Assembly: GCA_900539845.1 (NCBI GenBank)
Contig: UQDP01000006.1
Coordinates: 50,914-114,913 of the forward strand
DNA: 64,000 bases
Source: an uncultured Oscillospiraceae bacterium
GTDB lineage: Bacteria; Bacillota; Clostridia; Oscillospirales; Acutalibacteraceae
Direction: 5' to 3'
Shown here: in pieces, positions 33,957-43,008 of the stretch
Layout of the letters: the number at the start of each line of letters is the position of its first letter
How positions within the stretch are numbered: the first letter of the stretch is position 1
Notes under the pieces: generated by a model
The model's database searches: none
Told to the model about the DNA's origin: nothing
What the model saw: only the letters and a program-made list of their open reading frames with translations
Made by a program: the position numbers and the translations under genes

Positions 33957-36476
33957 TTAAAAATCATCATCCGTACCGCCCTGATTATCGATGATATCAT
34001 CTCCGAAATCAGAGACAGCATTATCTCTTTCCATAGTGTCATCAATAGACATTTGAACCGTGTTTTCAGCCGTAAACTGTTTTCCGCTGTCATACGCGCG
34101 TTTTTCAAGCCACATCTGCTTATTCATAAGCACCTGACGCGGCTTGCTGCCCTCTGACGGCCCGATAACGCCGTATTCCTGAAGCTGATCGATTATTTTT
34201 GCGCCCCTTGCGTAACCTACGGAAAGTTTTCGCTGCAGGAATGAAGTGGATGCTGTGCCTGTTTCCATCACGATCTCCGCAGCCTTTTCAAACAGAGGAT
34301 CGTAATTCTCTTCTTCCTCTTCGCCCTCAAACGGACTTTTCTTATCCTGCACAGCCTTTGCTTCGATCTCTTTCTGGATATCTTCGTCATACTCTGACTC
34401 GCCCTGGTTCTTTACAAAATCACAAAGGGATTCAACCTCCTCATCGGTTATGAAACAGCCCTGAACACGTATAGGCTTGCTCGCTCCGATGGGATTATAA
34501 AGCATATCGCCTTTTCCAAGAAGCTTTTCCGCTCCGCTGGCGTCAAGTATGGTTCTGGAATCGACCTGCGAAGAAACAGTAAGAGCGATTCTTGAGGAGA
34601 TATTTGCCTTAATAAGGCCCGTAATAACGTCAACAGACGGTCTCTGCGTTGCAATAACAAGATGCATGCCCGCCGCACGCGCCATCTGAGCAAGACGGCA
34701 TATGGAATCCTCAACTTCCTTTGGCGCAGCCATCATAAGGTCGGCAAGCTCATCTATAAAGATGCAGATCTTCGGCATCGGCTCCATATCTTCATGCTTT
34801 GAAACATATTTATTATAACCGTCAATATCGCGAACGCCGGTTTCTGAAAACTTATTGTATCTCTGCAGCATTTCGGAAACCGCCCATCCCAGTGCGCCGG
34901 ACGCCTTTCGCGCGTCCGTAACAACAGGAACAAGAAGATGCGGAATTCCTGCATATTTTGAGAACTCAACCTGTTTCGGGTCTATCATAAGGAACTTGAC
35001 CTCATCCGGTCTCGCCCTGTAAAGGATAGAAACGATGATCGAATTCATACAAACGGATTTACCTGAACCGGTGGTGCCGGCAATCAGCAGATGCGGCATT
35101 TTGGAAATATCACAGTAAACACAGTTTCCGGCAATATCCTTTCCGAGACCGGCGGAAAGCTTGGAACGCTGCTGAGAAAACTCCGGAGTATCGATCAGCT
35201 CACGCATAGAAACCATATTCTTTACAGCATTCGGCACCTCGATACCGACTGCTGCTTTGCCGGGTATAGGCGCTTCTATCCTGACATGAGTAGCTGCCAG
35301 ATTCAGCGCAATATCATCAGCAAGATTTGTGATCTTAGAGATTCGTATACCTGCCGCCGGCTTCAATTCATACCTTGTTACCGTTGGACCGCGGCTTATA
35401 TCAGTGATCGTTGCGTCAACATTAAAGGAATGGAGCGTTTCAATCAGCCTTTGCGCATTGCTTTTCAGCTCTCCGCTTATATCCTTCGTGGAGGCATGCT
35501 TTGCCGTGTTGAGAAGCGAAACAGGAGGAATCGTATAATCTTCCACCGAAGCCTTCATCTGCTCCTTCGTTACCTCAAACTTTTCATCTGTTTGCGTTTT
35601 TTCTTTTTCGGCAGAAGCATTTTCAACGATTTCATCAATGGATTTTTCCTTGCCCTTTTCTCTTTCCGCTTTATTCTTAGCGCTCGCGGCATTTATTTCA
35701 TCTATGATCTGCTGCGTGGCGGCAACAGCAGGATCTTCCGGTTTTTCTTCCTTACCGGATTTTTTCTTTTTACTCTGCTTTTTACCGTTTTCATCAAGAG
35801 GAGATACTTCGTCCAAAGGAACATCGATAGACGCTTTCGCGCGCCGTCTCTGCTCTATCTTTTCCTCAATGGCGGGCTGAACCTTATCATAGGTTGCTTT
35901 TGCAGGCTTTGCCGCTCCACGAAGAAATTGTATGATCGTGATGCCGCTGAGGAACATAAACACAACAAAAATTAAAATCACATTCACGATTATGGCAGGA
36001 GCTTTTCCGAGAGTGAGCAGGAGCCAGCCTATTACCGCGCCGAAAAGACCGCCGTTAAAAGTATCGGAAGCAGTATTGTAAGACTGCATAACCGCTTCGG
36101 AAAAGACATCGCCCGGCTGATTCTGAACAATATGTATGAAGGTTGAGATCAAAAGCACCATAACTGCGCTTTCGGCACCTTTTATAAGGAGCTGCTTCGG
36201 TTCCTGATCCTTAAGTGAATAAAGAACGGTGATCACCATTGTCAGTATAGGAAAGACCCAAGAAGCAAACATTCCGAACAGTCCTACATAAACATTGTGA
36301 ACAAAGAGCCAAGCCCCCTGCCCTTTGATAACCGCTATAAAAAAGAACAGCAGTGAAAGTGCAAACAAAAGCACGCCGGAGATCCTGTTGACTTCGGCAT
36401 TTGAAATACTTTTATCCTGTTTTCCTTTTTTTACGCTTCTTGATTTTGCAGGTGAAGCACCTTTTTTATTTGCCAT
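33957..36476 (-). CDS. DNA translocase FtsK/SpoIIIE
   Basis: 839 aa. Four N-terminal membrane helices (about 25-190), a charged linker (about 190-340), then the RecA-like motor with Walker A GTTGSGKS and Walker B IFIDELADLMM, and a C-terminal winged-helix gamma domain (ASTSFLQRKLSVGYARGAKI) that reads the polarity sequences. It pumps chromosomal DNA across the division or sporulation septum. The position after tepA and ylzJ-like matches the B. subtilis spoIIIE locus, so a SpoIIIE role is likely. Confidence 0.95.
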   Translation of the reverse strand: MANKKGASPAKSRSVKKGKQDKSISNAEVNRISGVLLFALSLLFFFIAVIKGQGAWLFVHNVYVGLFGMFASWVFPILTMVITVLYSLKDQEPKQLLIKGAESAVMVLLISTFIHIVQNQPGDVFSEAVMQSYNTASDTFNGGLFGAVIGWLLLTLGKAPAIIVNVILIFVVFMFLSGITIIQFLRGAAKPAKATYDKVQPAIEEKIEQRRRAKASIDVPLDEVSPLDENGKKQSKKKKSGKEEKPEDPAVAATQQIIDEINAASAKNKAEREKGKEKSIDEIVENASAEKEKTQTDEKFEVTKEQMKASVEDYTIPPVSLLNTAKHASTKDISGELKSNAQRLIETLHSFNVDATITDISRGPTVTRYELKPAAGIRISKITNLADDIALNLAATHVRIEAPIPGKAAVGIEVPNAVKNMVSMRELIDTPEFSQQRSKLSAGLGKDIAGNCVYCDISKMPHLLIAGTTGSGKSVCMNSIIVSILYRARPDEVKFLMIDPKQVEFSKYAGIPHLLVPVVTDARKASGALGWAVSEMLQRYNKFSETGVRDIDGYNKYVSKHEDMEPMPKICIFIDELADLMMAAPKEVEDSICRLAQMARAAGMHLVIATQRPSVDVITGLIKANISSRIALTVSSQVDSRTILDASGAEKLLGKGDMLYNPIGASKPIRVQGCFITDEEVESLCDFVKNQGESEYDEDIQKEIEAKAVQDKKSPFEGEEEEENYDPLFEKAAEIVMETGTASTSFLQRKLSVGYARGAKIIDQLQEYGVIGPSEGSKPRQVLMNKQMWLEKRAYDSGKQFTAENTVQMSIDDTMERDNAVSDFGDDIIDNQGGTDDDF

Positions 36477-36491
36477 AATTACCTCTGACCT

Positions 36492-37358
36492 TTATCTGCT
36501 GTGAACAGCGATCTCGATTATACCTATAACTAAAGACAGTCCGCCGACAGTAAAACCGTAATATGAAAAATAATTCAGATAATTATTTTTTACTACGAAA
36601 AGCAGCAGCTTAGATGCAAAATACGCCATCGCACCGGCAACCGCTACTCCGATGATTCCCGTAATGATATTGACATACGTTACACAGCACGCGATCTCGA
36701 TAATACCGCGCACAATAAGAACAGGAACACTTAAGCTTATGAAGTAACGGAAAGCGATCTTTCTGTTGACCCCGAACAGCGCAAGAACAGAAATAACGAG
36801 AGCGCACATCGAAAGACCTGAAACAGGCAGTGAAAAGAAAACAAGCACGGATGTAATTAGAACAGCCGGAGCGGAAAGCTGACCGCCCTTTTCATTTTTA
36901 GACAGCTTGATAAACGCAATCATCATAAGAACAGCATTTATCAGAAACGATACACCCTCTGAAATGAGATTGCCATCGTACGAATAGGAATGCAGAAGCT
37001 GAAAAATATTTCTGCCCCCGCCCACGGGAATAACGTAAACCAGCATAAATATGTAAGGTATGAATGTGTAGTACATAAACTTTCTTGAATTTGAAGTCTT
37101 TTTCAAATCCAGCTTTTTAGTAAACACATCGCGCCCGGTGGATACAAATTCAAATATAAGCTTTAAAAACACTTTATAAAACGCAGCGGCAATCCCCACC
37201 GCCATACCGATATGTATTAGCCCTGTTAATTCAGAGCAGTTATTTGTATATCTTCCGGCGAAGTCATGAAAAATTGAAGAATGGCCGCTTTCAGATAAGG
37301 GAAAAATATAAGTTAACACCTGGCCTATTGCCTGGAATATCGCTGTTATAATCGACAA
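36492..37358 (-). CDS. UppP/BacA-like membrane protein lacking catalytic residues
   Basis: 288 aa, about eight helices. The N-terminal helix [18 protein letters not shown] (9-26) lines up with the UppP signature in which E-G-L-T-E precedes P-I-S-S-T-G-H, but the two catalytic Glu are Gln13 and Tyr17. The second motif, PGxSRSG, reads PVSGLSM (178-184), so the phosphate-binding Arg is Leu182. Ser22 and His26 remain. It should not dephosphorylate undecaprenyl pyrophosphate; it may bind or carry a polyprenyl lipid. The start is TTG 37358, with GGAGGT 7 nt upstream; no ATG fits. It overlaps the ylzJ-like gene by 68 nt. Confidence 0.75.
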   Translation of the reverse strand: MSIITAIFQAIGQVLTYIFPLSESGHSSIFHDFAGRYTNNCSELTGLIHIGMAVGIAAAFYKVFLKLIFEFVSTGRDVFTKKLDLKKTSNSRKFMYYTFIPYIFMLVYVIPVGGGRNIFQLLHSYSYDGNLISEGVSFLINAVLMMIAFIKLSKNEKGGQLSAPAVLITSVLVFFSLPVSGLSMCALVISVLALFGVNRKIAFRYFISLSVPVLIVRGIIEIACCVTYVNIITGIIGVAVAGAMAYFASKLLLFVVKNNYLNYFSYYGFTVGGLSLVIGIIEIAVHSR

Positions 37359-37515
37359 TGTCTTTACCTCCGAACATTGAAGCTTTATCTATAGTATATC
37401 CGCGCCTGACATAATCAAAGGGATTGCTTGAGCGCGGGCAGCAGACGCTGCCCGCGGGAGAAGCGTTTTCGGCGCTGTAAAAAATATCGCTGTCAGCTAT
37501 AACGGACCAAATCAT
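37291..37515 (-). CDS. YlzJ-like small protein
   Basis: 74 aa. Weak but position-supported likeness to YlzJ, which sits between tepA and spoIIIE in Bacillus. The middle [10 protein letters not shown] resembles the family's DPxDYL segment and the C-terminus [10 protein letters not shown] its P-G-xx-Y end. Function unknown. The ATG overlaps the tepA stop (ATGA). The last 68 nt overlap the start of the UppP-like gene in another frame. Confidence 0.7.
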   Translation of the reverse strand: MIWSVIADSDIFYSAENASPAGSVCCPRSSNPFDYVRRGYTIDKASMFGGKDIVDYNSDIPGNRPGVNLYFSLI

Positions 37516-38201
37516 TTTGAACCCTCCTTCTCAATTGTGTCATTGAGATAAGAAAGAGCGTCTGAAAGTCCGCCCAGCTCGTCCACAAGACCGCATTCAA
37601 CTGCGCCCTCACCGTCCAGCACTGTGCCTACATCCATAACGAGCTCGCCTGTTTTCATCATGAGCGCGCGAAAATCCTGAGCCGAGATTTTTGAGTTGCT
37701 CTCCACGAAATTCACGATTCTATCCTGCATCTTCTCAAAATAAGACAGGGTCTGCGGCACCCCTAACACAAGTCCGTTCATTCTTACGGGATGGACCGTC
37801 ATAGTTGCGCTGGGCACAATAAAACTTTTCTGACATGAAACAGCAAGAGGAACGCCGATTGAATGACCTCCGCCGAGAACAAGAGACGCCGTCGGCGTTT
37901 TCATAGTTGAAAGCAATTCGGCAATCGCAAGACCGGCTTCCACATCGCCGCCCACTGTGTTCAATATAATGAGCAAGCCTTCTATCTCGGCACTTTCCTC
38001 TATTGCAACAAGCTGCGGAATAACGTGCTCGTATTTTGTTGTCTTATTCTGGCTGGGCAGAATATAATGCCCTTCTATCTGACCTATTATGGTGAGGCAG
38101 TGAATAAAATGACCGTTCTTTTTTACGGTTATGGAGCCGGTTTCAAAATCAGACTGAGAAGAGCTGTTTTCCTGTGTATTTTCGTTTTGTTCTTCGGGCA
38201 T
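37512..38201 (-). CDS. tepA: ClpP-class serine protease, TepA type
   Basis: 229 aa. ClpP/crotonase fold with the nucleophile Ser in [12 protein letters not shown] and the His in MTVHPVRM; the catalytic Asp is probably in the following helix. An acidic, Gln/Ser-rich N-terminus (about 1-25) precedes it. TepA of B. subtilis is a translocation-enhancing peptidase thought to clear signal peptides. First gene of the tepA-ylzJ-uppP-like-ftsK-comEA-comF-mmcQ run, with overlapping or closely spaced genes throughout. Confidence 0.85.
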   Translation of the reverse strand: MPEEQNENTQENSSSQSDFETGSITVKKNGHFIHCLTIIGQIEGHYILPSQNKTTKYEHVIPQLVAIEESAEIEGLLIILNTVGGDVEAGLAIAELLSTMKTPTASLVLGGGHSIGVPLAVSCQKSFIVPSATMTVHPVRMNGLVLGVPQTLSYFEKMQDRIVNFVESNSKISAQDFRALMMKTGELVMDVGTVLDGEGAVECGLVDELGGLSDALSYLNDTIEKEGSK

Positions 38202-38340
38202 AAAAACACATCCTTTTTTGTTAGTATGCCCTTATTTATCGATTTATTTTATCATAAATTTTAAAATAATTCAACATTATAAATAATTTGCGAAGCTTAA
38301 AATTTTTATTGTATTATTTATGAATATTCCTTAAAAATGA

Positions 38341-38369
38341 TTGACACAAGTTAAACAATATTATAAAAT
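38341..38369 (+). promoter_or_regulatory. Promoter of the acn-idh-rex operon
   Basis: TTGACA (38341-38346), 17 nt, TAAAAT (38364-38369). A second TTGACA (38373-38378) with GATTAT 17 nt on (38396-38401) is less likely because it runs into the ribosome site. Confidence 0.65.
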
Positions 38370-38415
38370 AGATTGACAAAAAAATTAATAACTAAGATTA
38401 TGGGAGGGTGCTTAT

Positions 38416-40353
38416 ATGGGACTTACATTAGCACAAAAACTTATCAAAGCCCATCTTGTTGAGGGCGAAATGATTCCCGGCAAGGAGATCGGTTTAAAGA
38501 TCGACCAGACTCTGACTCAGGACGCAACGGGAACCATGGCTTATCTTGAGTTTGAGGCCATGGGCGTTGACCGGGTAAAAACGGAGAAAAGCGTTGCATA
38601 TATTGACCACAACACGCTTCAGACTGGTTTTGAAAACGCGGACGACCACAGATACATACAGTCTGTTACTAAAAAACATGGCATTTACTTTTCACGGCCC
38701 GGCAACGGAATCTGCCATCAGGTGCACCTTGAGCGTTTCGGCATCCCCGGGAAAACGCTTATCGGTTCAGACAGCCACACTCCTACAGGCGGCGGTATCT
38801 GTATGCTTGCAATGGGCGCGGGCGGTCTTGACGTTGCTGTTGCAATGGGCGGCGGAACCTATTATATTCCGATGCCGAAGATGACAAGAATCAACCTTCA
38901 CGGCTATCTTAAACCCTGGGTTTCAGCCAAAGACGTTATCCTTGAAGTGCTCAGGATTATGAGCGTCAAAGGCGGCGTCAGCAAGATTATTGAATACGGC
39001 GGAGACGGTGTCAAGACCTTAACTGTTCCCGAACGCGCAACTATAACCAACATGGGTGCGGAGCTTGGTGCAACAACATCTATCTTCCCTTCAGATGAGA
39101 TCACGCTTGCTTTTCTTAAAGCGCAGGGCAGAGAAAATGACTGGACGGAAATACTTCCCGACGCTGACGCGGAATACGATGAAGTAATAGACATTGATCT
39201 TTGCTCGCTTGAGCCTATGGCGGCATGCCCGCATATGCCCGACAATGTAAAGACCACCGAGGAAATCGGAAAAATCAAGGTTGATCAGGTAGCGATAGGC
39301 TCCTGCACCAACTCCTCATACACTGATATGATGAAAGTTGCCGCGATCTTAAAAGGCAAAACGGTTTGTCCGAGCGTTTCACTCTGCATAGCGCCCGGCT
39401 CAAAACAGGTTCTCAACATGCTCGCTCTTAACGGCGCGCTTTCTGACATGATAAACGCAGGAGCAAGAATTCTTGAATCAGCCTGCGGTCCCTGCATCGG
39501 TATGGGTCAAAGCCCGAATTCCGCCGGTGTTTCGCTGCGCACATTCAACAGAAACTTTGAAGGCAGAAGCGGCACAAAAGACGCGGGAATCTATCTTGTT
39601 TCACCTGAGGTTGCCGCTGCTTCGGCGCTTACCGGCTATCTCACCGATCCCAGAGAGCTTGGAGACGCTCCCGTTGTTGAAATGCCCGAACACTTTATCG
39701 TTAATGACAATATGATCGAGCCTCCGGCGAGTGAAGAGGAAGCGAAAGATATTGAAGTGCTCCGCGGACCGAATATCAAGCCATTCCCGAAAACGGAGCC
39801 GCTGCCGCAGGAGATCACAGCCAAAGCGATACTCAAAGTGGGCGACAATATCACTACGGATCACATCATGCCTGCCGGAGCGAAAATACTCCCCTACCGT
39901 TCAAATATTCCGCATCTTTCACAGTACTGCTTTGCGGTCTGCGATGAAACCTTCCCCGAAAGAATTAAAAAGGAAGGCAAAGGAATCATCATTGGCGGCA
40001 CCAATTACGGTCAGGGCTCAAGCCGTGAGCATGCAGCGCTCGTTCCGCTTTATCTCGGCGTTAAGGCAGTTATCACAAAAAGCTTTGCAAGGATCCATGT
40101 TGCGAATCTTGTTAATGCCGGAATACTGCCGTTTACATTCAAGGATGAGAACGACTACAACAGAATTGACCAGCTCGACGAGCTTGCTTTGCCGGATGTA
40201 AGAGAAAAACTTGAGAAGAAGGAAACAATCATCCTCAAGAATATAACCAAGGGCGAAGAATATGAACTTGACTCCTCTCATCTTTCCGACCGTCAGAGAG
40301 CGATGCTGCTGTGCGGCGGACTGCTTGACTATACGAGAGAGATGAATAAATAA
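38416..40353 (+). CDS. acnA: Aconitate hydratase
   Basis: 645 aa. The 4Fe-4S cluster cysteines are in GSCTNSSYTDM and CGPCIGMGQ; substrate-binding motifs SDSHTPTGGG and GGTNYGQGSSREH (swivel domain) are intact. Citrate to isocitrate. The length is that of the short clostridial/archaeal-type aconitases. GGGAGG before ATG 38416. First gene of an operon with isocitrate dehydrogenase, giving the oxidative branch to 2-oxoglutarate for glutamate synthesis. Confidence 0.95.
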   Translation: MGLTLAQKLIKAHLVEGEMIPGKEIGLKIDQTLTQDATGTMAYLEFEAMGVDRVKTEKSVAYIDHNTLQTGFENADDHRYIQSVTKKHGIYFSRPGNGICHQVHLERFGIPGKTLIGSDSHTPTGGGICMLAMGAGGLDVAVAMGGGTYYIPMPKMTRINLHGYLKPWVSAKDVILEVLRIMSVKGGVSKIIEYGGDGVKTLTVPERATITNMGAELGATTSIFPSDEITLAFLKAQGRENDWTEILPDADAEYDEVIDIDLCSLEPMAACPHMPDNVKTTEEIGKIKVDQVAIGSCTNSSYTDMMKVAAILKGKTVCPSVSLCIAPGSKQVLNMLALNGALSDMINAGARILESACGPCIGMGQSPNSAGVSLRTFNRNFEGRSGTKDAGIYLVSPEVAAASALTGYLTDPRELGDAPVVEMPEHFIVNDNMIEPPASEEEAKDIEVLRGPNIKPFPKTEPLPQEITAKAILKVGDNITTDHIMPAGAKILPYRSNIPHLSQYCFAVCDETFPERIKKEGKGIIIGGTNYGQGSSREHAALVPLYLGVKAVITKSFARIHVANLVNAGILPFTFKDENDYNRIDQLDELALPDVREKLEKKETIILKNITKGEEYELDSSHLSDRQRAMLLCGGLLDYTREMNK

Positions 40354-40375
40354 TATCAGATAAAGGAGAATGAAA

Positions 40376-41551
40376 ATGGATAACGAGAAGCTTGCGATCG
40401 ACCAAGCGGTTGAACAGTTCAGAAAGCTGATGGAGGGTCAGCTTGAAAGAGCGAAAAGAATAAAGGAAGATAAGGATTTTATCGATTATCAGAATCTTGA
40501 TACAATTGTAATCGGAATATGCGGCGGCGATGGTATCGGTCCGATCATCACCAAGGAAAGTGAGAGAGTGCTTGCGTTCCTCTTAAAAGACGAAGTAGCA
40601 AGCGGCAAGGTAAAGTTTAAGGAGATAGACGGTCTCACCATTGAAAACCGCGCGAAATGCCTGAAAGCGATTCCCGATGATGTGCTTGAGGAACTCAAGT
40701 GCTGCCATGTTATACTCAAAGGACCGACAACAACTCCGCGCCAGGGAGACGGCTGGCCGAATGTTGAGTCTGCAAATGTAGCAATGAGAAAGGAGCTCGA
40801 TCTGTTTGCGAACATGCGACCGGTGAGAGTTCCTGAAGAAGGAATAGACTGGACATTCTTCCGTGAAAATACAGAGGGCGGATATGCCGTCGGCTCTTAC
40901 GGTGTAAATATTACGGATGATCTGGCAGTTGATTTCACCGTTGCCACGCAGGAGGGCTGCGAAAGAATCGCGCGCCTTGCATATGAGTACGCAAAGAAAA
41001 ACAACAAAGGCAAGGTCTCTATTATAACGAAGGCAAATATCATCAAAACCACTGACGGAAAATTCCTGAACACGGCAAAGAAGATCGGCGAGGAATATCC
41101 TGATATCGTTACGGACGACTGGTATGTTGATATCACTACAGCTAAGCTGATTGATCCGATGAGAAGAAAAGATTTCAAGGTATTTGTTCTGCCGAATCTT
41201 TACGGCGATATCATCACCGATGAGGCGGCTGAATTTCAGGGCGGCGTAGGAACAGCAGGCTCGGCGAACATCGGCAAAAAATACGCTATGTTTGAAGCGA
41301 TACACGGTTCCGCTCCGAGAATGATAACAGAGGGCAGAGGCAAATATGCCGACCCGTGCAGCATGCTCAGAGCCTCGGTTATGCTGCTTTCACACATAGG
41401 TTATCAGGATAAAGCCGATGCGCTTGAAAAGGCGCTTGACAAGTGTATGTTTGAGGAGAAGAAGCTCAGCATCACAGGAAGAAACACAGGCTGCACTTGT
41501 GAAGAATTCGGCAACTATGTTATGGACACCATAACAGAAATGACCAAATAA
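40376..41551 (+). CDS. Isocitrate dehydrogenase, NAD-type (isocitrate/isopropylmalate family)
   Basis: 391 aa from ATG 40376 (AAGGAG 7 nt upstream; an ATG two codons earlier is too close). The N-terminus ICGGDGIGPIIT and the GPTTTPRQGDGWPNVESANVAMR substrate loop (in parts GPTTTPRQGDGW, then SANVAMRKELDLFANMRPVR) mark the family. GDIITDEAAEFQGGVGTAGSAN is the metal and cofactor region, and IHGSAPRM the dinucleotide site. Its position after aconitase fixes isocitrate as substrate. An extra helical N-terminus of about 40 residues is present. Confidence 0.92.
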   Translation: MDNEKLAIDQAVEQFRKLMEGQLERAKRIKEDKDFIDYQNLDTIVIGICGGDGIGPIITKESERVLAFLLKDEVASGKVKFKEIDGLTIENRAKCLKAIPDDVLEELKCCHVILKGPTTTPRQGDGWPNVESANVAMRKELDLFANMRPVRVPEEGIDWTFFRENTEGGYAVGSYGVNITDDLAVDFTVATQEGCERIARLAYEYAKKNNKGKVSIITKANIIKTTDGKFLNTAKKIGEEYPDIVTDDWYVDITTAKLIDPMRRKDFKVFVLPNLYGDIITDEAAEFQGGVGTAGSANIGKKYAMFEAIHGSAPRMITEGRGKYADPCSMLRASVMLLSHIGYQDKADALEKALDKCMFEEKKLSITGRNTGCTCEEFGNYVMDTITEMTK

Positions 41552-41573
41552 GCTGAAGAGAGAGGAATAGGAT

Positions 41574-42209
41574 ATGGACAGAAGAGACGATATTTCAATA
41601 TCCGTAATCAAAAGACTTCCGAGATATTACCGTTTTCTTCAGAGTCTCAAAGAAAACGGCATTGTCAGAATAAGCTCAAAGGAGCTTGCGAATCGTATGG
41701 GGCTTACAGCTTCGCAGATCAGGCATGACTTTAACTGCTTCGGCGGTTTCGGTCAGCAGGGCTACGGTTACAATGTTCCTGAGCTCCATACCAAGATCGG
41801 TGAGATTCTTGGTGTGGAGAAAGAGAGAAAAACCATACTTATAGGCGCTGGAAATCTCGGAAAAGCAGTATGCAACAAGATATTCAGCGTAAACAGCGGA
41901 TTTAAACTGATCGGGATATTCGATAAAAATGAAGCGATATGCGGAAATATGATCAAAGGCATACCTGTAAGAAACATAGATTACCTTGAGAATTTCTGCA
42001 TAGACAATAAACCGATCTGCGCAGTCATATGCATACCGTCCAACGATATGCGGGAACTGACCGATCTGCTGATCAGTCTTGGAATAAGAAGCTTCTGGAA
42101 TTTCAGCAACTATGATATTTCCATGGCTCACCCTGAGGTCCTTGTTGAAAATGTGCATCTTACGGACAGCCTGATGACGCTCGGATATCTTACGTCAACG
42201 GAGGACTGA
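41574..42209 (+). CDS. rex: Redox-sensing transcriptional repressor Rex
   Basis: 211 aa. N-terminal winged helix (SVIKRLPRYYRFLQSL at about 10-25; LTASQIRHDFNCFGGFGQQGYGYNV at about 44-68, given here in overview) and a Rossmann domain with GAGNLG (91-96). Rex dimers release DNA when NADH binds, switching on fermentative genes such as ldh and alcohol or butyrate pathways. It is co-transcribed 22 nt after isocitrate dehydrogenase, a source of NADH. I did not find a clear Rex palindrome upstream of ldh, ackA or acnA. Confidence 0.95.
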   Translation: MDRRDDISISVIKRLPRYYRFLQSLKENGIVRISSKELANRMGLTASQIRHDFNCFGGFGQQGYGYNVPELHTKIGEILGVEKERKTILIGAGNLGKAVCNKIFSVNSGFKLIGIFDKNEAICGNMIKGIPVRNIDYLENFCIDNKPICAVICIPSNDMRELTDLLISLGIRSFWNFSNYDISMAHPEVLVENVHLTDSLMTLGYLTSTED

Positions 42210-42211
42210 AA

Positions 42212-42898
42212 TTGGTCAGAATAAGTACAAAGGAAATTGTTGACATTCTGAGATATGATGATACGAAGGCTGTCATTGTTGAAAAAAGGCCGATATTGAA
42301 CACCACGCAGTTTAAAGCACGTTACAGCGTTGTGGATTTTGAGAAGAAAACAAAAGAGGTCTTAACAAAAAACGCCTATCTGCTTAAAAAGTTCGGTTCA
42401 TCCTACCGGCAGATAAGCGAAGTTATTCCGAATTTTGTGCAGTGTGCAGCGGCTATCCTTTATGACAGGCGTGTTCTGGTTATCTATCCCAACGGCGAAG
42501 CGGGTATTTTTGACAGAGACGGCGAGCTTTCATGGAACGGTTTTTTCAAATATCACGATCAGATCGTCAATTCTCTTTCGCTTGACGGCAAATATTTTTG
42601 GTGTATATGCCCTGCAGAGAGCTGCGCGATCCGATATTCCTGCCAAACGATGCAGGTCGATCTCAGAATAGGCGGAAAAGACGCTTCTACTTTTGTGAAT
42701 CCGACACATATTTCCGCAGGAGGCGGCGATATTTATGTCTGTTCCTCAGGAAACAAGGTCAGAAAAATAGACGGCAATGATTTCACCGTCTCCGATTACC
42801 TTACTTTTGAGGAAAATGTTAAGCAGTTTTATAAATACGGAAAATATGCTGTTGCCGTGCTGGCAAGCGGTACATATCTGTTGGAAAACAATCAATAA
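42212..42898 (+). CDS. Hypothetical protein in the rex operon
   Basis: 228 aa starting with TTG 42212, 7-8 nt after GGAGG and 2 nt after rex. Mostly beta, with short strand-turn segments (VLVIYPNGEAGIFDRDGELSW, IYVCSSGNKVRKIDG; both partial) like a small propeller or WD-type sheet. No membrane segment, no catalytic motif. The tight linkage to rex suggests co-regulation. I do not recognise the family. Confidence 0.7.
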   Translation: MVRISTKEIVDILRYDDTKAVIVEKRPILNTTQFKARYSVVDFEKKTKEVLTKNAYLLKKFGSSYRQISEVIPNFVQCAAAILYDRRVLVIYPNGEAGIFDRDGELSWNGFFKYHDQIVNSLSLDGKYFWCICPAESCAIRYSCQTMQVDLRIGGKDASTFVNPTHISAGGGDIYVCSSGNKVRKIDGNDFTVSDYLTFEENVKQFYKYGKYAVAVLASGTYLLENNQ

Positions 42899-42906
42899 CA
42901 CAGTAA

Positions 42907-42941
42907 ACCTCCGATCAAAAAATTTTGTTCGGAGGTCTTTT
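42907..42941 (+). terminator. Terminator of the acn-idh-rex operon
   Basis: Eight-bp stem ACCTCCGA (42907-42914) with TCGGAGGT (42929-42936), A/T-rich loop, then CTTTT. Confidence 0.8.
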
Positions 42942-42966
42942 AATATATTATCCAAATGATTATACA

Positions 42967-43008
42967 AAAATAACGGCACGGTCTACAGAAAGACCGCGCC
43001 GTTATTTA
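42967..43008. terminator. Terminator of ldh (bidirectional)
   Basis: Sixteen-bp stem with one mismatch (42969-42984 with 42991-43006), 6-nt loop, A/T-rich on both sides. Confidence 0.85.
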
